Shown here one piece after another: positions 32,541 through 43,456 of a stretch of 64,000 nt of DNA. Each line of letters begins with the position of its first letter. Position 1 is the first letter of the stretch. The DNA lies in contig NC_081406.1 in the NCBI RefSeq assembly GCF_030272615.1, positions 213,254,997 to 213,318,996 of the forward strand, given 5' to 3'. The notes under the pieces were generated by a model. The model was not told where the DNA came from. It made no database searches and saw only the letters and a program-made list of their open reading frames with translations. The stretch is from Cryptomeria japonica. Lineage: Eukaryota; Streptophyta; Pinopsida; Cupressales; Cupressaceae. Both the position numbers and the translations under genes were made by a program.

Positions 32541-35500
32541 CTAGTCTAGCACATTATCTACCCCCCGATCTTGCTGATCAATATTTCGGGAAGGTAGGAA
32601 ACACGCTAGAGGAGGAACATCCAACACAGCAGATGGAGCTATCACAAGATCCAAACAAGGGCTATGTTCATATCCCAAGCCACGTTGTTCTTGTCTAGGA
32701 GCTAGGATAAGTGCTTTAGAAAATTCATTAGATAAATGGTTATCAACATCAACATATTCATATTCACTATCAGAATAAACAGGAGTAACATTTTCATCAT
32801 GAATAACATTTTCATCAATATCATCATCAAGATTTACAAAAATAGGATCTTTAACTCGCATAGGATCAAGACCATCATATATCTTATGTTTAGGAGATTT
32901 TGGCTCAATTTTTGGCTGAGGAGAAAATGGAATAATACTGGCTGAAGGTGTTTTTGGAGATTGCAAAGTTTGAGAAGCAGTTGCCTAAGCTCTAAGACGA
33001 CGCTTTCATCGGCGTTCACGTGCAGAACGATTTCGTCTAGTCTTAGTAGGAAGTTGAGAAGATTGAGGAGGAGGAATGTTCTCATCCTTATCACTTGGGT
33101 GTTTAGGTTGTGGTTTCTTAGGTTGAACAATAGGAGAAGAGGAAGGTCTCTTCTCTCCATAAGAGGAAGGAGGAGGAACTGCTCCATATAAAGGAGGAAT
33201 ATTTGGTTTAGGAAGGAGACCAAGTCCATCATGACGAGGAGGTATAAGTCTACTTTTAGGAAGTTTATTAGTCATAGGCATAGTCACATTCATAGGAATG
33301 GGTTGGGAATCTTCTTGAGGAAAGACATTAGTTTTATCTTTCAAAGGAAGAACTTCCTTCTCAAGAACGATAGGAATGTCAAGTTTGGGTGTTCTAGGTT
33401 CACTTAGAGATAGGATCATATCTTTTTTCAACTTTTGATAAGATTTGAAAAGATGATCACTTCGCGGAGGAAGAGATTGGAATTGTTTAGGCCAAAAGTA
33501 ATCAATAGGAACGCTAGAAGTTCTTTCAGCTGGTTTAAAGAGACTATGATTGATAGTAACAACTTCACCATTATGGGGAAATTTCAAACACTTGTGAATA
33601 GGAGAAGCAATAGCTTTCATGGAAGATAGCCAAGGATAGCCTAGCTTCACACGAAATTGTTCGGACGATGGAATAATAGCGAAACTCACATCAAGAGATT
33701 TATTATGGACCTCAATAGGTAATGTAATAGAACCAATTGCAGGAGAAGAAAATGCATCAAATAGTTTCACAACCACATTTGTTTCATCATAGATCACTTG
33801 ATTCAATTGCAAAGTAAAAAGAAATTCTTCAGTAATGACATTAACCATACAAGAAGGATCAATAAGCACTCCACGACAAGGTGTATTCTTGACTTTTGCA
33901 ACTATATATAAAGGACCATCAGGTGCCCTGATAGTTTCACTAGAATCAAATGTGATGGAAGGTTCTTTAGGGATTTTCTTCTGCTCCACAAAGTTAATCA
34001 CATTCGGAGTCATATACACAAGATCATCAGGTGAGACAGAGGAATCATTAGTATCAATTGCATTAGAGGTATGAGAAGGTAATGGATCAGTAAAAATCTG
34101 AAGATTTTGGTTAGGAGGAGCTACAGATGTGTTGCCTTTATCATTCACACCAGAAATAGAGATAGTATTATTATCAATCAAATCTTGAATTTTACCCTTT
34201 AAAGCAAAACATTTTTCAGTATCATGCCCAGGATGACGATGAAATTGACAAAAAGATTTGTTATCAAAATAGGGTGAATTAATCTTTGCAGGATCTATTT
34301 ACTTTATAGGAGGGAGGGTAAGCACCTTTTGTTCCAATAACTTATTCATAATACTATGCAATGATTCATTCAAAGGAGTAAACTTTCTTTCTTTCTTGAA
34401 AAACTTAGAAATAGGAGGCACACCTGGTGCCGCATTCACATTGTTGTTGATGATGTTTTCATTGAATTTAATGGACTGTCTGTTCGGTTTAAACTTCCCA
34501 AATGGTTGTTGACTACTATCACCCTTATCACTCGGAGCCATAGGATTTGCTTGTTCCATTTGACTCACAGTCAGTTGATAATTGTGAAGAGTTGCACACA
34601 ATTGTTGGAAAGAAGTAAACTCAGAAAACAGAAGTTTTTCTCTAATATCTTTTTGTAAATTAGAAATAAATATTGTTTGAATATCATTGTCAGGTACTGG
34701 AAAAGAAATTTGAGCATACAAATGCTTATATCTACCAATGAAATCAGTCACTTTTTCTTTAACACCTTGTTTACAATGCATTAAATCAATCAAAGTAACT
34801 TTAGGACTTATATTGTTTTGAAATTGTTGAATGAAAGCATTTGCAAGTTGTTTGAAAGAAGTAATAGAATAAGAAGGCAACAAGCAATACCATTGTAGGG
34901 CTTTATCTCTTAGTGTTCTAGTAAACAGTTTTGCAAGCAACCTTTGGTCATAAGCAAAATTGGTACATATTGTTTGAAAGGTCTTAACATGTGTTAGAGG
35001 ATCACCCTTACCATTATAAAGCTCCAAATGTGGAATTTCAACATGTTTAGGGGGGATAGCTCAAACAATGTCAAGAGAAAGTGGGCTCGCAACATCAAAT
35101 GTGGGCACACTAAACTTAGATTGATTCATAGAGGCAATTTGTTGCTGTAAAGAAGAGACAGTTTGTGCAAGATTGTTAATGGTCGCTTCAGTCAAAGAGT
35201 TCATATTAGATGTGTTAGATTGTGATGGATGTGTTATGTTATTGAAAGAAGGTAGAGAGTAAGGTGGTGGGACACTATGATAGTTAGTCATAGGAGATGA
35301 TTGGAAAGGAGGAACACTACAAGGAGGAATGGAATGGTTAAATGAATTGCCCCCTTGCGCCAGGTTCATTTGTGGAGATATAATAGGGACACTCATTGAA
35401 GGAATGAATGAAGAAGTTGGATTGAATGAAGAGGAAGGATTGCCCCCATGACTGGTGATCATAGGAGGAATGTCTTGTATTGAAGTAGTCATTATGTTTG

Positions 35501-35966
35501 ATGTAAAAGTAGGTATACTAGCAATAGGAGTTGTCAAAGGAATAGAATGATTAACTTGAGTAGGAGGTTGTGTATAACCTAAGGTTTCAGCACAACTTTT
35601 CATCGACATCACATTTGAATCCACAATGTGTGCAATACCACGCAAAATATCAATTCCATTCTTATCACTTTGAACCATACGTTTTAGACCCTCAATTATT
35701 GAAAGAGCTTGACTATCGGGGTATTCTTGAGACATCCATTGTCGAAAACCATCAAATTGGTTATCCAATTTTGAAAGTTGTTCTACAGAAACCTCATGGA
35801 GAGCTTCTTCATCATTAAGAGGATTAGAGGAATTACCCATGTCCTCGTTAAAAAGGCAATTCAAATTAGGTTCCATCTCCTCAGTAATTAAACCTTGGAA
35901 AGACTTAATTCTAAGGCTTCGTCTAACGGGAATAGTGTAAGTAGGGCTTATTGTTGTAAAACTCAT
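32541..35966 (-). pseudogene. Element E gag-protease polyprotein with four stops
   Basis: One frame of about 1140 codons from ATG 35966 (MSFTTISPTYTIPVRRSLRI). 1-300: polar, Pro/Ser/Met-rich unknown N-terminus. About 310-480: Retrotrans_gag (LELYNGKGDPLTHVKTFQ, ALQWYCLLPSYSITSFKQLA). About 575: zinc knuckle FCQFHRHPGHDTEKCFALKG. About 705: protease strand GVLIDPSCMVNVITEE, with D-P-S for D-S/T-G. About 790: CLKFPHNGEVVTI, shared with the TAT element. Pro-rich and acidic tail to 32541. Stops TGA 35061-35063, TAA 34299-34301, TGA 33006-33008 and TAG 32985-32987 are all explicable by single C-to-T changes. The altered protease triplet may itself be inactivating. Confidence 0.9.
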
Positions 35967-37132
35967 GCACTAAAGAAAAAGAGAAGATTTTGAATTTTAG
36001 AGGTAGCAAATTTCAATAAAACCAGCCAATCTCCTAGATTTAAGCTGTTAAATGCGATCAGGACAATCTCCCAAAATTTCAGAAAAAATGTCCGGGACCA
36101 TGGCAAACGGAGTGCACACGGTCCTCGCAACTTTTTTCGAAATTTTCAGGGATGAAAGTTATGATGATTTTAAAGCTAATCTGAAAAAATTGAGTGATTT
36201 TACGATCTGTAGATAGGCCAAATTAAAGTTGCAATCTCAAAATTGAACCCTACCAAGAGTGTTGAAAAATGTAAAATTTGAATTTTGAAAAAGAGAGGGA
36301 AACTGAAATTTTGAATTTTATGATTTTAGAGGGAATACTGAAAGCAATGCAGGCTTTGAAATTTAAAAGATGACTCGATTTCATACAAAATTCAATTTTG
36401 AAAGTGGAAATCAAGGTTGTTGCAATTAAACACTTAATTTCAAAAGTTACAAATTGTAAAAATTTGAATAAAGCACTGAAATTTCGAATGAATGCCAACA
36501 CACTTTTTCAGATTTAGGACAGTAAGAAACACAATTTTGATATGAATTTCAATTTCAACAATTTTTGAATGATTAGAAGCCTCAATCCAAGCAATCGCTA
36601 GACCAACTTTGACTTTAATTTTGAAAGTGTTAAAATTGATAAAATCAGCCAAAATTCTGGATTTTAGCAGAAAAATACAGTAAGATCTAGCTCCCAAAAT
36701 TTTGGAAAAAATGTCAGGGACAATGGCGCTCAAGGTGCACACGATCCTCGCAACTTTTTTCCAAATTTTCAGGGATGAAAGATATTGTGATTTTATTGCG
36801 TAATCCAAAGTTGCAGCCGATTTGGAAGTGTTTTGATCAGTGAAATTATCAGTCAAAGGTTGAATCAAGAAGGTCTTAAAAATTAGGGTTTTGACATTTA
36901 ACCACTTAATTTTCAGAATTAAAGCACAAATATGAATTGACAATTTGCAATAGAAGGGTAGATCTGAAACCAGCATTAACAATTAAACATTTCACAAGCT
37001 TAATTACTAAAAAGAAAATTTTAGGGTTTTTATGCAATTAGCCTCTAAAATTTGCAAAAGATCAAACATGGAAATATAATTAAGAAAGCAAAATTTTCAG
37101 ATCTAACCATGAATAATCAGAATGAGGATGTT
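35967..37132 (-). other. Leader of element E with repeated hairpin motif
   Basis: AT-rich leader between primer site and gag. A block of ~85 bp is repeated (about 36085-36170 and 36706-36795), each with GTGCACACGGTCCTC or a close variant and TTTTCAGGGATGAAAG. The GGGAC...GTGCACACGGTCC core also occurs in each LTR (about 30922 and 37517). No gene recognised. Confidence 0.65.
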
Positions 37133-37150
37133 CACGTCGGGTTCACCAAA
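37133..37150 (-). promoter_or_regulatory. Primer binding site of element E, apparently tRNA-Trp
   Basis: Minus strand reads TGGTGAACCCGACGTGAA one base after the LTR end. This is complementary to the CCA-tailed 3' end of plant tRNA-Trp as I remember it (…TTCACGTCGGGTTCA-CCA), an 18-base match. Confidence 0.75.
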
Positions 37151-37151
37151 A

Positions 37152-38329
37152 TGTAAAGCAGAAAAAATTGAACCCTAGTTGTTCTCCCCTCCCCAACTCC
37201 AAGGAGAGAGAAGGGAGAGTCACTAGGGTTGATGGTTTTCACTTAGGAGAGACTTTACATTCAAAAGAGGGGTTGAAACCCACAAGATCCAATCCCACAC
37301 AATGCAAGATTGGATTCTAAATGAGTTTCAAGGGTTGAGACATCAACGATACCCTCTTTTGTAAAGAATGTAGATAGAAAGATTGAACTAGGAATGCATG
37401 TAAAACAAGAAAGATTCACTTATAAACAGAGATAGGGATATGGGATGAAATTACGGACCTGGAATTAGTAGTAAAATGCCGAGACGGTGCTGTTCTACAA
37501 ATTTGAGCGAAAGTTGATGGGACGATGGCACCCGACGTGCACACGGTCCTCCGAAAAATCCGCGAAACGAAGGGGGATCTGTTCGTCTCTACACAACGAT
37601 TCCAGATCTTCAATTACAGTCGCGTACCTACAACCTACACACAGAAAAGAGAGGACGATTGGGGGGTTAGGGATGAGGGGTTTGCCTTTAGGTCAAACCC
37701 CAGTTTTGGAATTAACCAAGAAATGAGAATGTTGTAGATGTAAATGTTTGTAATGTAAACAAGTACTGATACCTTGTTGTAAGAATGTTTGTATTCTTAC
37801 ATGCGAAGGTGTAATGTATGTGATCTCCTCTTCAATGGTTGAATCCTTGTCTTGAATGCAACACTTAGCCTTGAATGGAGACATAGAATACTCAATTGCT
37901 TGAAGGAATGCTTGAATTCTTGAATGTTTGAATGTTTGAATATCGCTTCCGCGTCTTTGCCCACATATGTCCTCCTCCCTTTTTGAGAGAGGAAATGTAG
38001 TTTATATACTTGTCAATTAGGGTTGATAGACTGATTTTCCCGACCTTAGGCCGACTAGGAAACATTATTTCCCAAATTGCAAACTTAAAGGCCCGATGCC
38101 CAAAAGAGACCGGGCCCAAAATAGGGCCAGGGACCAGGGCGTTGGGCGCCATGGTCCCACCTCCCGGGACAGCAGGGTGCAAGGAGGGATCAGGCCAGGG
38201 TGTAGAAAAATGCAGTTTTTGGTGTTGCAAGCAGGTTTCGGGGTCTCCATTCAGGTTCAACATTGCGCCGCCATCGTGAAGACCCAAATGCAGTCGAAAT
38301 TACAAGTGTCGCAATTTTAGGACGCTACA
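37152..38329 (-). mobile_element. 5' LTR of element E
   Basis: 1178 bp. It has a TATATAAA promoter box on minus near 38001-38007 and a single copy of the GGACCA...TGGTCC hairpin unit at about 38130-38157. It ends ...GACGCTACA at 38329, and TSD AGTAT follows. Confidence 0.94.
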
Positions 38330-38979
38330 AGTATCTTAGAGAAGAAGAAAATCCATAATGCAGTATACTTTCTGGGAGACTTTACAAAGGATCATATTAG
38401 GATCATCTTGAGCAGAGTCCATGGTGACAAGATGTACCTAGAAAGGATGCATGATATCACACCACAGGCAATTCATGCAGCCAGACCTTAGAATGGTAAG
38501 CAAAATAGAAATTTCCAAGCTCACCAATTCAACAAGTGACTCACGAGGTATGACAGTTAATTCTATCAAGGATGATCTGGTGAAGTATGCCTGCATGGTG
38601 ATAGGCTATAGAACATTCTCAGCCAGCAGGATTAATTATGTATCTACTGCAGTGGTAAATGCTGCTTACCAGATGATTAAAGAGGATGCATCATTTGACC
38701 TATGCACCGGTATGCAAAGGCAACTCTTGTCTAACCTGAAGTCAATTAAATAGGATAATGCACTGAGATTCAAATTCAGACAACTATTGGTTGGGTTGTT
38801 CTTCTATTTCCAAGGCTTCTTTCTTGGAGTAGGAGATGTCCAATGGTCCCCTAACCAACTAGTAACCAAATAGATCAAGGAAAGAATTCAAGCTATCAGA
38901 ACTGGTTACCCTAATGTACTGATCAAATATTTTGATGAGTTCAGGAGGAAGATGAGTCAAAGGGTGAGGATCTCGGCTG

Positions 38980-39310
38980 ATATTGTTAAGAAATATGAAG
39001 ATGAGAAAAATAAGAAAGAGGAAGAGAAGAGAAAAGAGGAAGAGGAGAAAAGGAAAGATGAAGATGAGAAAAAGCGGAAAGAGGAAGATAAGAGGAAAAA
39101 GAAAGAAGAAGAGGATAAGGAAGAAAAGAAGAAGAAGGAAGAGGAAGAAAAGAATAAGAAGGAAGAGGAAGAAAAGAAGAAGGAAGAGGAAGACAAAGAA
39201 GAGAAGAAGAGGAAGGAAGCAGAGAGGAAAAAGAAAGAAGAGGAAGACAAGGAACAAGAATAGAAGAAAGAAGCAGAGAAAAGGAAGAAGGAAGAAGCAG
39301 ACAAGGTAGC
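38980..39310. repeat. Purine-rich (GA/AAG) tract
   Basis: The plus strand is almost pure A and G for over 300 bp, coding Lys/Glu repeats in the second ORF of element D. Units such as GAAGAGGAAGAAAAGAAGAA recur imperfectly. The Leu/Phe-rich ORFs on the complement are shadows. Confidence 0.9.
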
Positions 39311-41240
39311 AGAAGCGATGAAGAGCACACAGATGGAGACTCTGAAGGCAACCAGGAGTCAAGCCAAACCAGTTGATATCTCCAGTCCTATCGATCTCCA
39401 GTCTACAAGTGAGTCAGAGCTTATGCAGAGCATCAAGGTTTCTCAAGAGCACCTTGAAATCATTCATAGGAAAAAGGAGCAAGACATAATTCAAGCGGCC
39501 ATAGACACCCTTACCGGTTTGATCCCCGGTACCAATCTTCCTAACACTAAATCATCACTAGCATAGCTCAAACTACTATGTACTGTAGTGGATGATTAGG
39601 TATAGAGCCTGGAAGAAGCAATTGAGGCAAATGTCAAGAAAGAGCATCAAAAGGCTCTTAACATTGCTCTGGTGAAAAAGTTGAATGAGCTCCGGTCTGA
39701 ACTTTTGAAAGACCAAAAGGATATAAGGGACGCTTTGGGTGAGGGAAACTTGCTACTAAGCAAAATCTGTCAACCCCATCTATTCTGTGATGATGTGCTA
39801 GCTCAAAAGCAAAAGCTTCAAATGGAGTTACAGTATTACTTGAGCACATTTAAGCCACCTTATGATTCCTTTGCAACTTATGGGAAAACCATTCACCGGT
39901 TCTAGATCCAGTCAACCAAAATGGAGCAAGAGATCAATACATGGTCTAGAGATTTGCAGGACCTATGACAAGTTTTACTTCCACGTTTGCAAATTCTTTA
40001 GAAGTGTTATCTGAACTTGGATGTCTTGATAGTTACGCAGGAGATGAGCATAGTTGATACCATGGAGGAATAGGTATCCCAGATGCAAACAGAGAAAGAA
40101 GTGGCCACCTCCCTACTTGAGTCCTGGTCTCTATCCATGAAACAATTTTTGCAGGACTATAAATTGGTTTTTGACAAATATTATTCCTTGTTGTCATAAA
40201 CTTTTATTATTTTAATATCAAATGGAAACAGGGTTGTTCAATGGTACTTTGTCATTCTTGGCAAAGGGGGAGATGTACTCTATCTATTTTGGAGAAGAAT
40301 AGGGAGAAGTATCTAGCTCTAAAATTTTGATATATGTTTTGATATATGCTTTATGCTCTGATATCTCAATGTTTATGCTCTGTATGCAAAATTGCTATAC
40401 ATTGTGTTGATTAAGGGATAGTGTATAGGCTTAGGGGGAGCAATTTTGTTAATGGCATGTTTTTGTTGTAAAACACTTAGATGTCAAAATTTTGTTTTCC
40501 TAAGTGTTGCCATCAATGCCAAAGGGGGATATTGTTGGCATTTTTTATGTTTATGTTGTGATTGTCATTGATGGGCACACACTTGTATTGAGATCCCCTT
40601 TATATGTATGAGCTAGAGCTCAACTGGTATCTGTCGCAACCAGTATGTTGTATTCTACTCTTTAGACTATTGGTGATTTTGTAGAATGTGTTTCCCAGTC
40701 TGAAGCGGCATGTCAACCCCAAGCAGTTCATAGATCTCAAGTGGTACGAGGGAGCTAAGCGGCACAACACATTCTTACCAGTCTTCATTTGTCAAGCCGA
40801 CAACTGGTATTTTTTATGAACTGGTAATACTCTGTGATGAGTTACCAACCGACAATTTGTGATGAGTTACCAATCCACCCTATTGTTTGATGGTGCCGAC
40901 ACACTGACGGTGCTTTTTGTGTCGTGTTATTGAGTATGTCTAGATTCATTGAACTTAGGAAATTGTAATGTAATCCTATTGGACCGACATGAAATCGGAT
41001 TCCTTTAAAAGGACATCATGTCTGGGGTTTTAGGTTGTTGAAAAAGTGTTTATGTTGTGACTAGGGTTTAAGGTGGTTGTTGAGAGCGATCTTATCTGAG
41101 AATATCAAGTTGTAACTGAGAGAGAAATAGAGAAGACTGAAGTAATGCTGGAATGCATTAACAATGAGCTATACTGGATCTAACCAAGCAATTTTTGCTA
41201 TTAGATAGTGTTAGATTTTGCCAAGATCAAGAGCTCAATG

Positions 41241-42793
41241 TGTAGACACCCAAAAATGGTCAACGCTTGCGAAGTCATACTTTAACATTTGCGCATTGCC
41301 TCATTTTAGGTTTTTGCATCACATTAACATTTCTCCTATGTCACGCGCTTGATTTTTATCATTTGCGAGTATCGAGTCATTCTTCTACATTCTTCAATCA
41401 TCTCGTCCTCGAATTTGGTCTTGTCGACAACATTATCCAGTCATGATTTTGATCGATTTTATCTTGTTGCATCAATGTGCGTCCTAATTTCTCATCATTT
41501 TGGACATCGTCAATCCTAATTAGGGTTTTGTCCTCTTTTCAATCTTATCATCTGGCGATCGGTTTATCAATCTTGTCGTTTTGCGGTCGATTTGTCATCA
41601 ATCGTGGTCATTGTTCGATTTTGTCATTTTGCGATCGATTTGTCATCGATCGTGGTCATTTTCAATCTTGTCGTCGTGCAAAGTTATTTTGTCATCGATT
41701 CTTGTCCACTTGTCAATCTTGTCATTTTGCGACCGATTTGTCATCGATCGTTATCTGTCTCAATTATGTCAATTTGGATCAATTTGTCATTGTTCCTTGT
41801 CAATTGGCGCATTTTCTCAATCGAATCAAATTGTTTATCACTTTGGTCATTTATCAAATCAAATCATGATAAAGTCAATTCTAGACCTAATTGTCATTCT
41901 CGCATTGCTAATTCACCTTCTAGGGTTTTATGATTTAATCATTTAACCTAATTTGTCATTTCTTCCTCTAGGATTACTAAATTATTTATTAATCCTAAGT
42001 TTCCTCATTACAATTAAATATTCATTTAATTGGCTAATTATTCCTCTTTGTGAATTGATTAATAAATGAAAAATTATTAATTAATTCACTAAATCCTAAT
42101 TTCTAATTTCTTTCAATTTCTAATTCCTAATTTTCATCAATTTCAATTTTCTAATTTTCTAAATTTCTAAATTCTTTTCCCTCCTATTTCATCTCCTAAT
42201 TCTATGGGAATGACATTTCAATTTGTCATGAAATTGTCATAATTGATAATCAATCAATTTTGACATAGAATGTGTCATAATTTGTCATCAATTATCAATC
42301 AATCAAATTGTGCATGGAAAGTGCATAATTTGTCATATTTTGTCATATTGATTTGCAATTTCCATTTGAATTGCATCATGCCAATCTTGTCATTTATCCA
42401 ATTTCTCTATAAATTGGATGTTTTTTTCAATCAAATCCCTTGGAATCCTTCGAATCCTTGAATCGCTTCATGAATCCCGAATTTCTGTCAAACTCCTGAA
42501 TTTTTTTTGTTTCTAATACTCTTGAGATTTTTGCTTTCAATTGTGTGAGCACTTGTAGGTGAGATCCACAAACCTATTGAAGAGGAAAGAACAACAATGG
42601 AGCCGCATGGAAGGAGTATTCAATTTCACATCTGGTTTGCACAATTTTACTTTTGAATGCTTTGTTTCCATACCTCTATTGAATGTGCTTAGGATTAGGT
42701 TCATTTCAATAAGTGTTCTTTTGATTGAGTTATCATGTCTTGTGTTTTGATTGATCTACTTATCTTGTGATGAATCCTAATTTCTATGCTACA
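41241..42793. mobile_element. Insertion C: probable solo LTR inside the 3' LTR of element B
   Basis: 1553 bp with ends TGTAGACACCC and TATGCTACA (TGTAG/CTACA) and TSD CAATG (41236-41240 and 42794-42798). No coding content is recognised. Size, TG...CA ends and 5-bp TSD fit a solo LTR of a long-LTR gypsy family; a large non-coding element with short terminal repeats cannot be excluded. It is the youngest event in the nest. Confidence 0.8.
41540..41800. repeat. Degenerate ~49-bp tandem repeats within insertion C
   Basis: Four to five units built on CAATCTTGTCATTTTGCGAT and CGATTTGTCATCGATCGTGG. CpG-containing palindromes (CGATCG, ATCGAT) recur in an otherwise AT-rich insertion. The repeats produce overlapping Ile/Ser/Cys-rich ORFs, which I do not regard as genes. 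Confidence 0.8.
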
Positions 42794-42798
42794 CAATG

Positions 42799-43255
42799 AA
42801 ATGTACAAAATAGAGACATAATATGGGACAAGAATAAATTGTATTCTCATCAATAGAAAATGATCAATAATAATGATTCAATAGTTGTTCAATAGTTACA
42901 TACAATGTAGATGAGCTTGCTTATATAGGCAAGGCTAGGGATATGTGAGCACACAAACATGACATGTGGCTCAATAAGAAACAAGGGTAGGTAGGAAATA
43001 GGTGTGGGTAGGTAGGAGAAATAATATAATAGTCCACATGAGGTGGATCACCTACTGAATGTGGAGTGTAACAACAAGAGTGGAGTGTAACAACAAGATC
43101 AACACCATAAAAGGTGGAATTTCTCCTACACACACTATCCCAATGTGGCACAAACACCCAAGTGTCTCATACCCAAACTACTATGAAATGCATTATCCTA
43201 AGTAAACTTAAGTAAGTGTAATAATATCCAAGATGAATAATTATTTACACCAACA
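42799..43255 (-). mobile_element. 3' LTR of element B, main part
   Basis: The remaining 32 bp lie at 41209-41240, left of insertion C. It contains a 19-bp tandem duplication (GTGGAGTGTAACAACAAGA at 43061 and 43080) absent from the 5' LTR. The adjacent 43256-43262 is the polypurine tract complement. Confidence 0.93.
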
Positions 43256-43456
43256 CCCCCCCTTAAGTGCAACTTAGGGGAATGCACTTAAGTCTACAAT
43301 GCAACCAACCAATGCAAGATGGGTCCCGGCTACTAGGCCATGTTAGGTACCCATGTACAAATGCAAATGCATGCAAACCAATGCAATGAAATCTCTCACA
43401 AAGTGGGGAAAGAAAGAAAAACCCAAAAGAGAGATGAAAAACATACAAGAGAACTC

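Larger units (their letters stand above)
30557..38329 (-). mobile_element. Element E: non-autonomous gypsy-like retrotransposon inside D
   Basis: 7773 bp with TSD AGTAT (30552-30556 and 38330-38334). Minus orientation: 5' LTR 38329-37152, primer site from 37150 downward, ~1.2-kb leader, gag-protease frame 35966-32541, polypurine tract AAGTGGGGGCTAAA just right of 31786, 3' LTR 31786-30557. RT, RNase H and integrase are absent. LTRs are very similar, with two length differences (35 bp and about 17-21 bp). The gag and protease wording matches the TAT-type element at 4.9-12.5 kb. Confidence 0.94.
30327..40199 (+). pseudogene. Element D second ORF, Lys/Glu-rich coiled-coil protein, split by element E
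   Basis: Starts at ATG 30327 (MAFASHTSSSTSIELESFIQ), is cut at 30556 by element E, and resumes at 38335 in frame. After one frameshift near 38.48 kb it runs in a single frame to TAA 40197-40199, with stops (for example 38751, 39261, 39564). About 700 codons in total. N-terminal ~250 residues: globular, unrecognised (VKYACMVIGYRTFSASRINY). About 38980-39310: extreme Lys/Glu repeat coiled coil. The C-terminal part has further helices (QDIIQAAIDTLTGLIPGTNL). No signal peptide or clear membrane span, so I do not call it env. It sits between gag and the polypurine tract, where pol would otherwise be. Confidence 0.65.

Noticed and set aside
32834-33232. Leu-rich minus ORF overlapping the element E tail
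   Set aside because: Shadow of the gag-protease frame in another phase; no domain.
38859-39362. Leu/Phe/Ser-rich minus ORFs that look like membrane proteins
   Set aside because: They are complements of the Lys/Glu purine tract of element D's second ORF.
30327-40199. Calling the second ORF of element D an envelope gene
   Set aside because: No signal peptide, no clear membrane span and no fusion-type features; position alone is not enough.
41477-41946. Three overlapping plus ORFs rich in Ile/Cys/Ser
   Set aside because: They are translations of the tandem repeats in insertion C in three frames.
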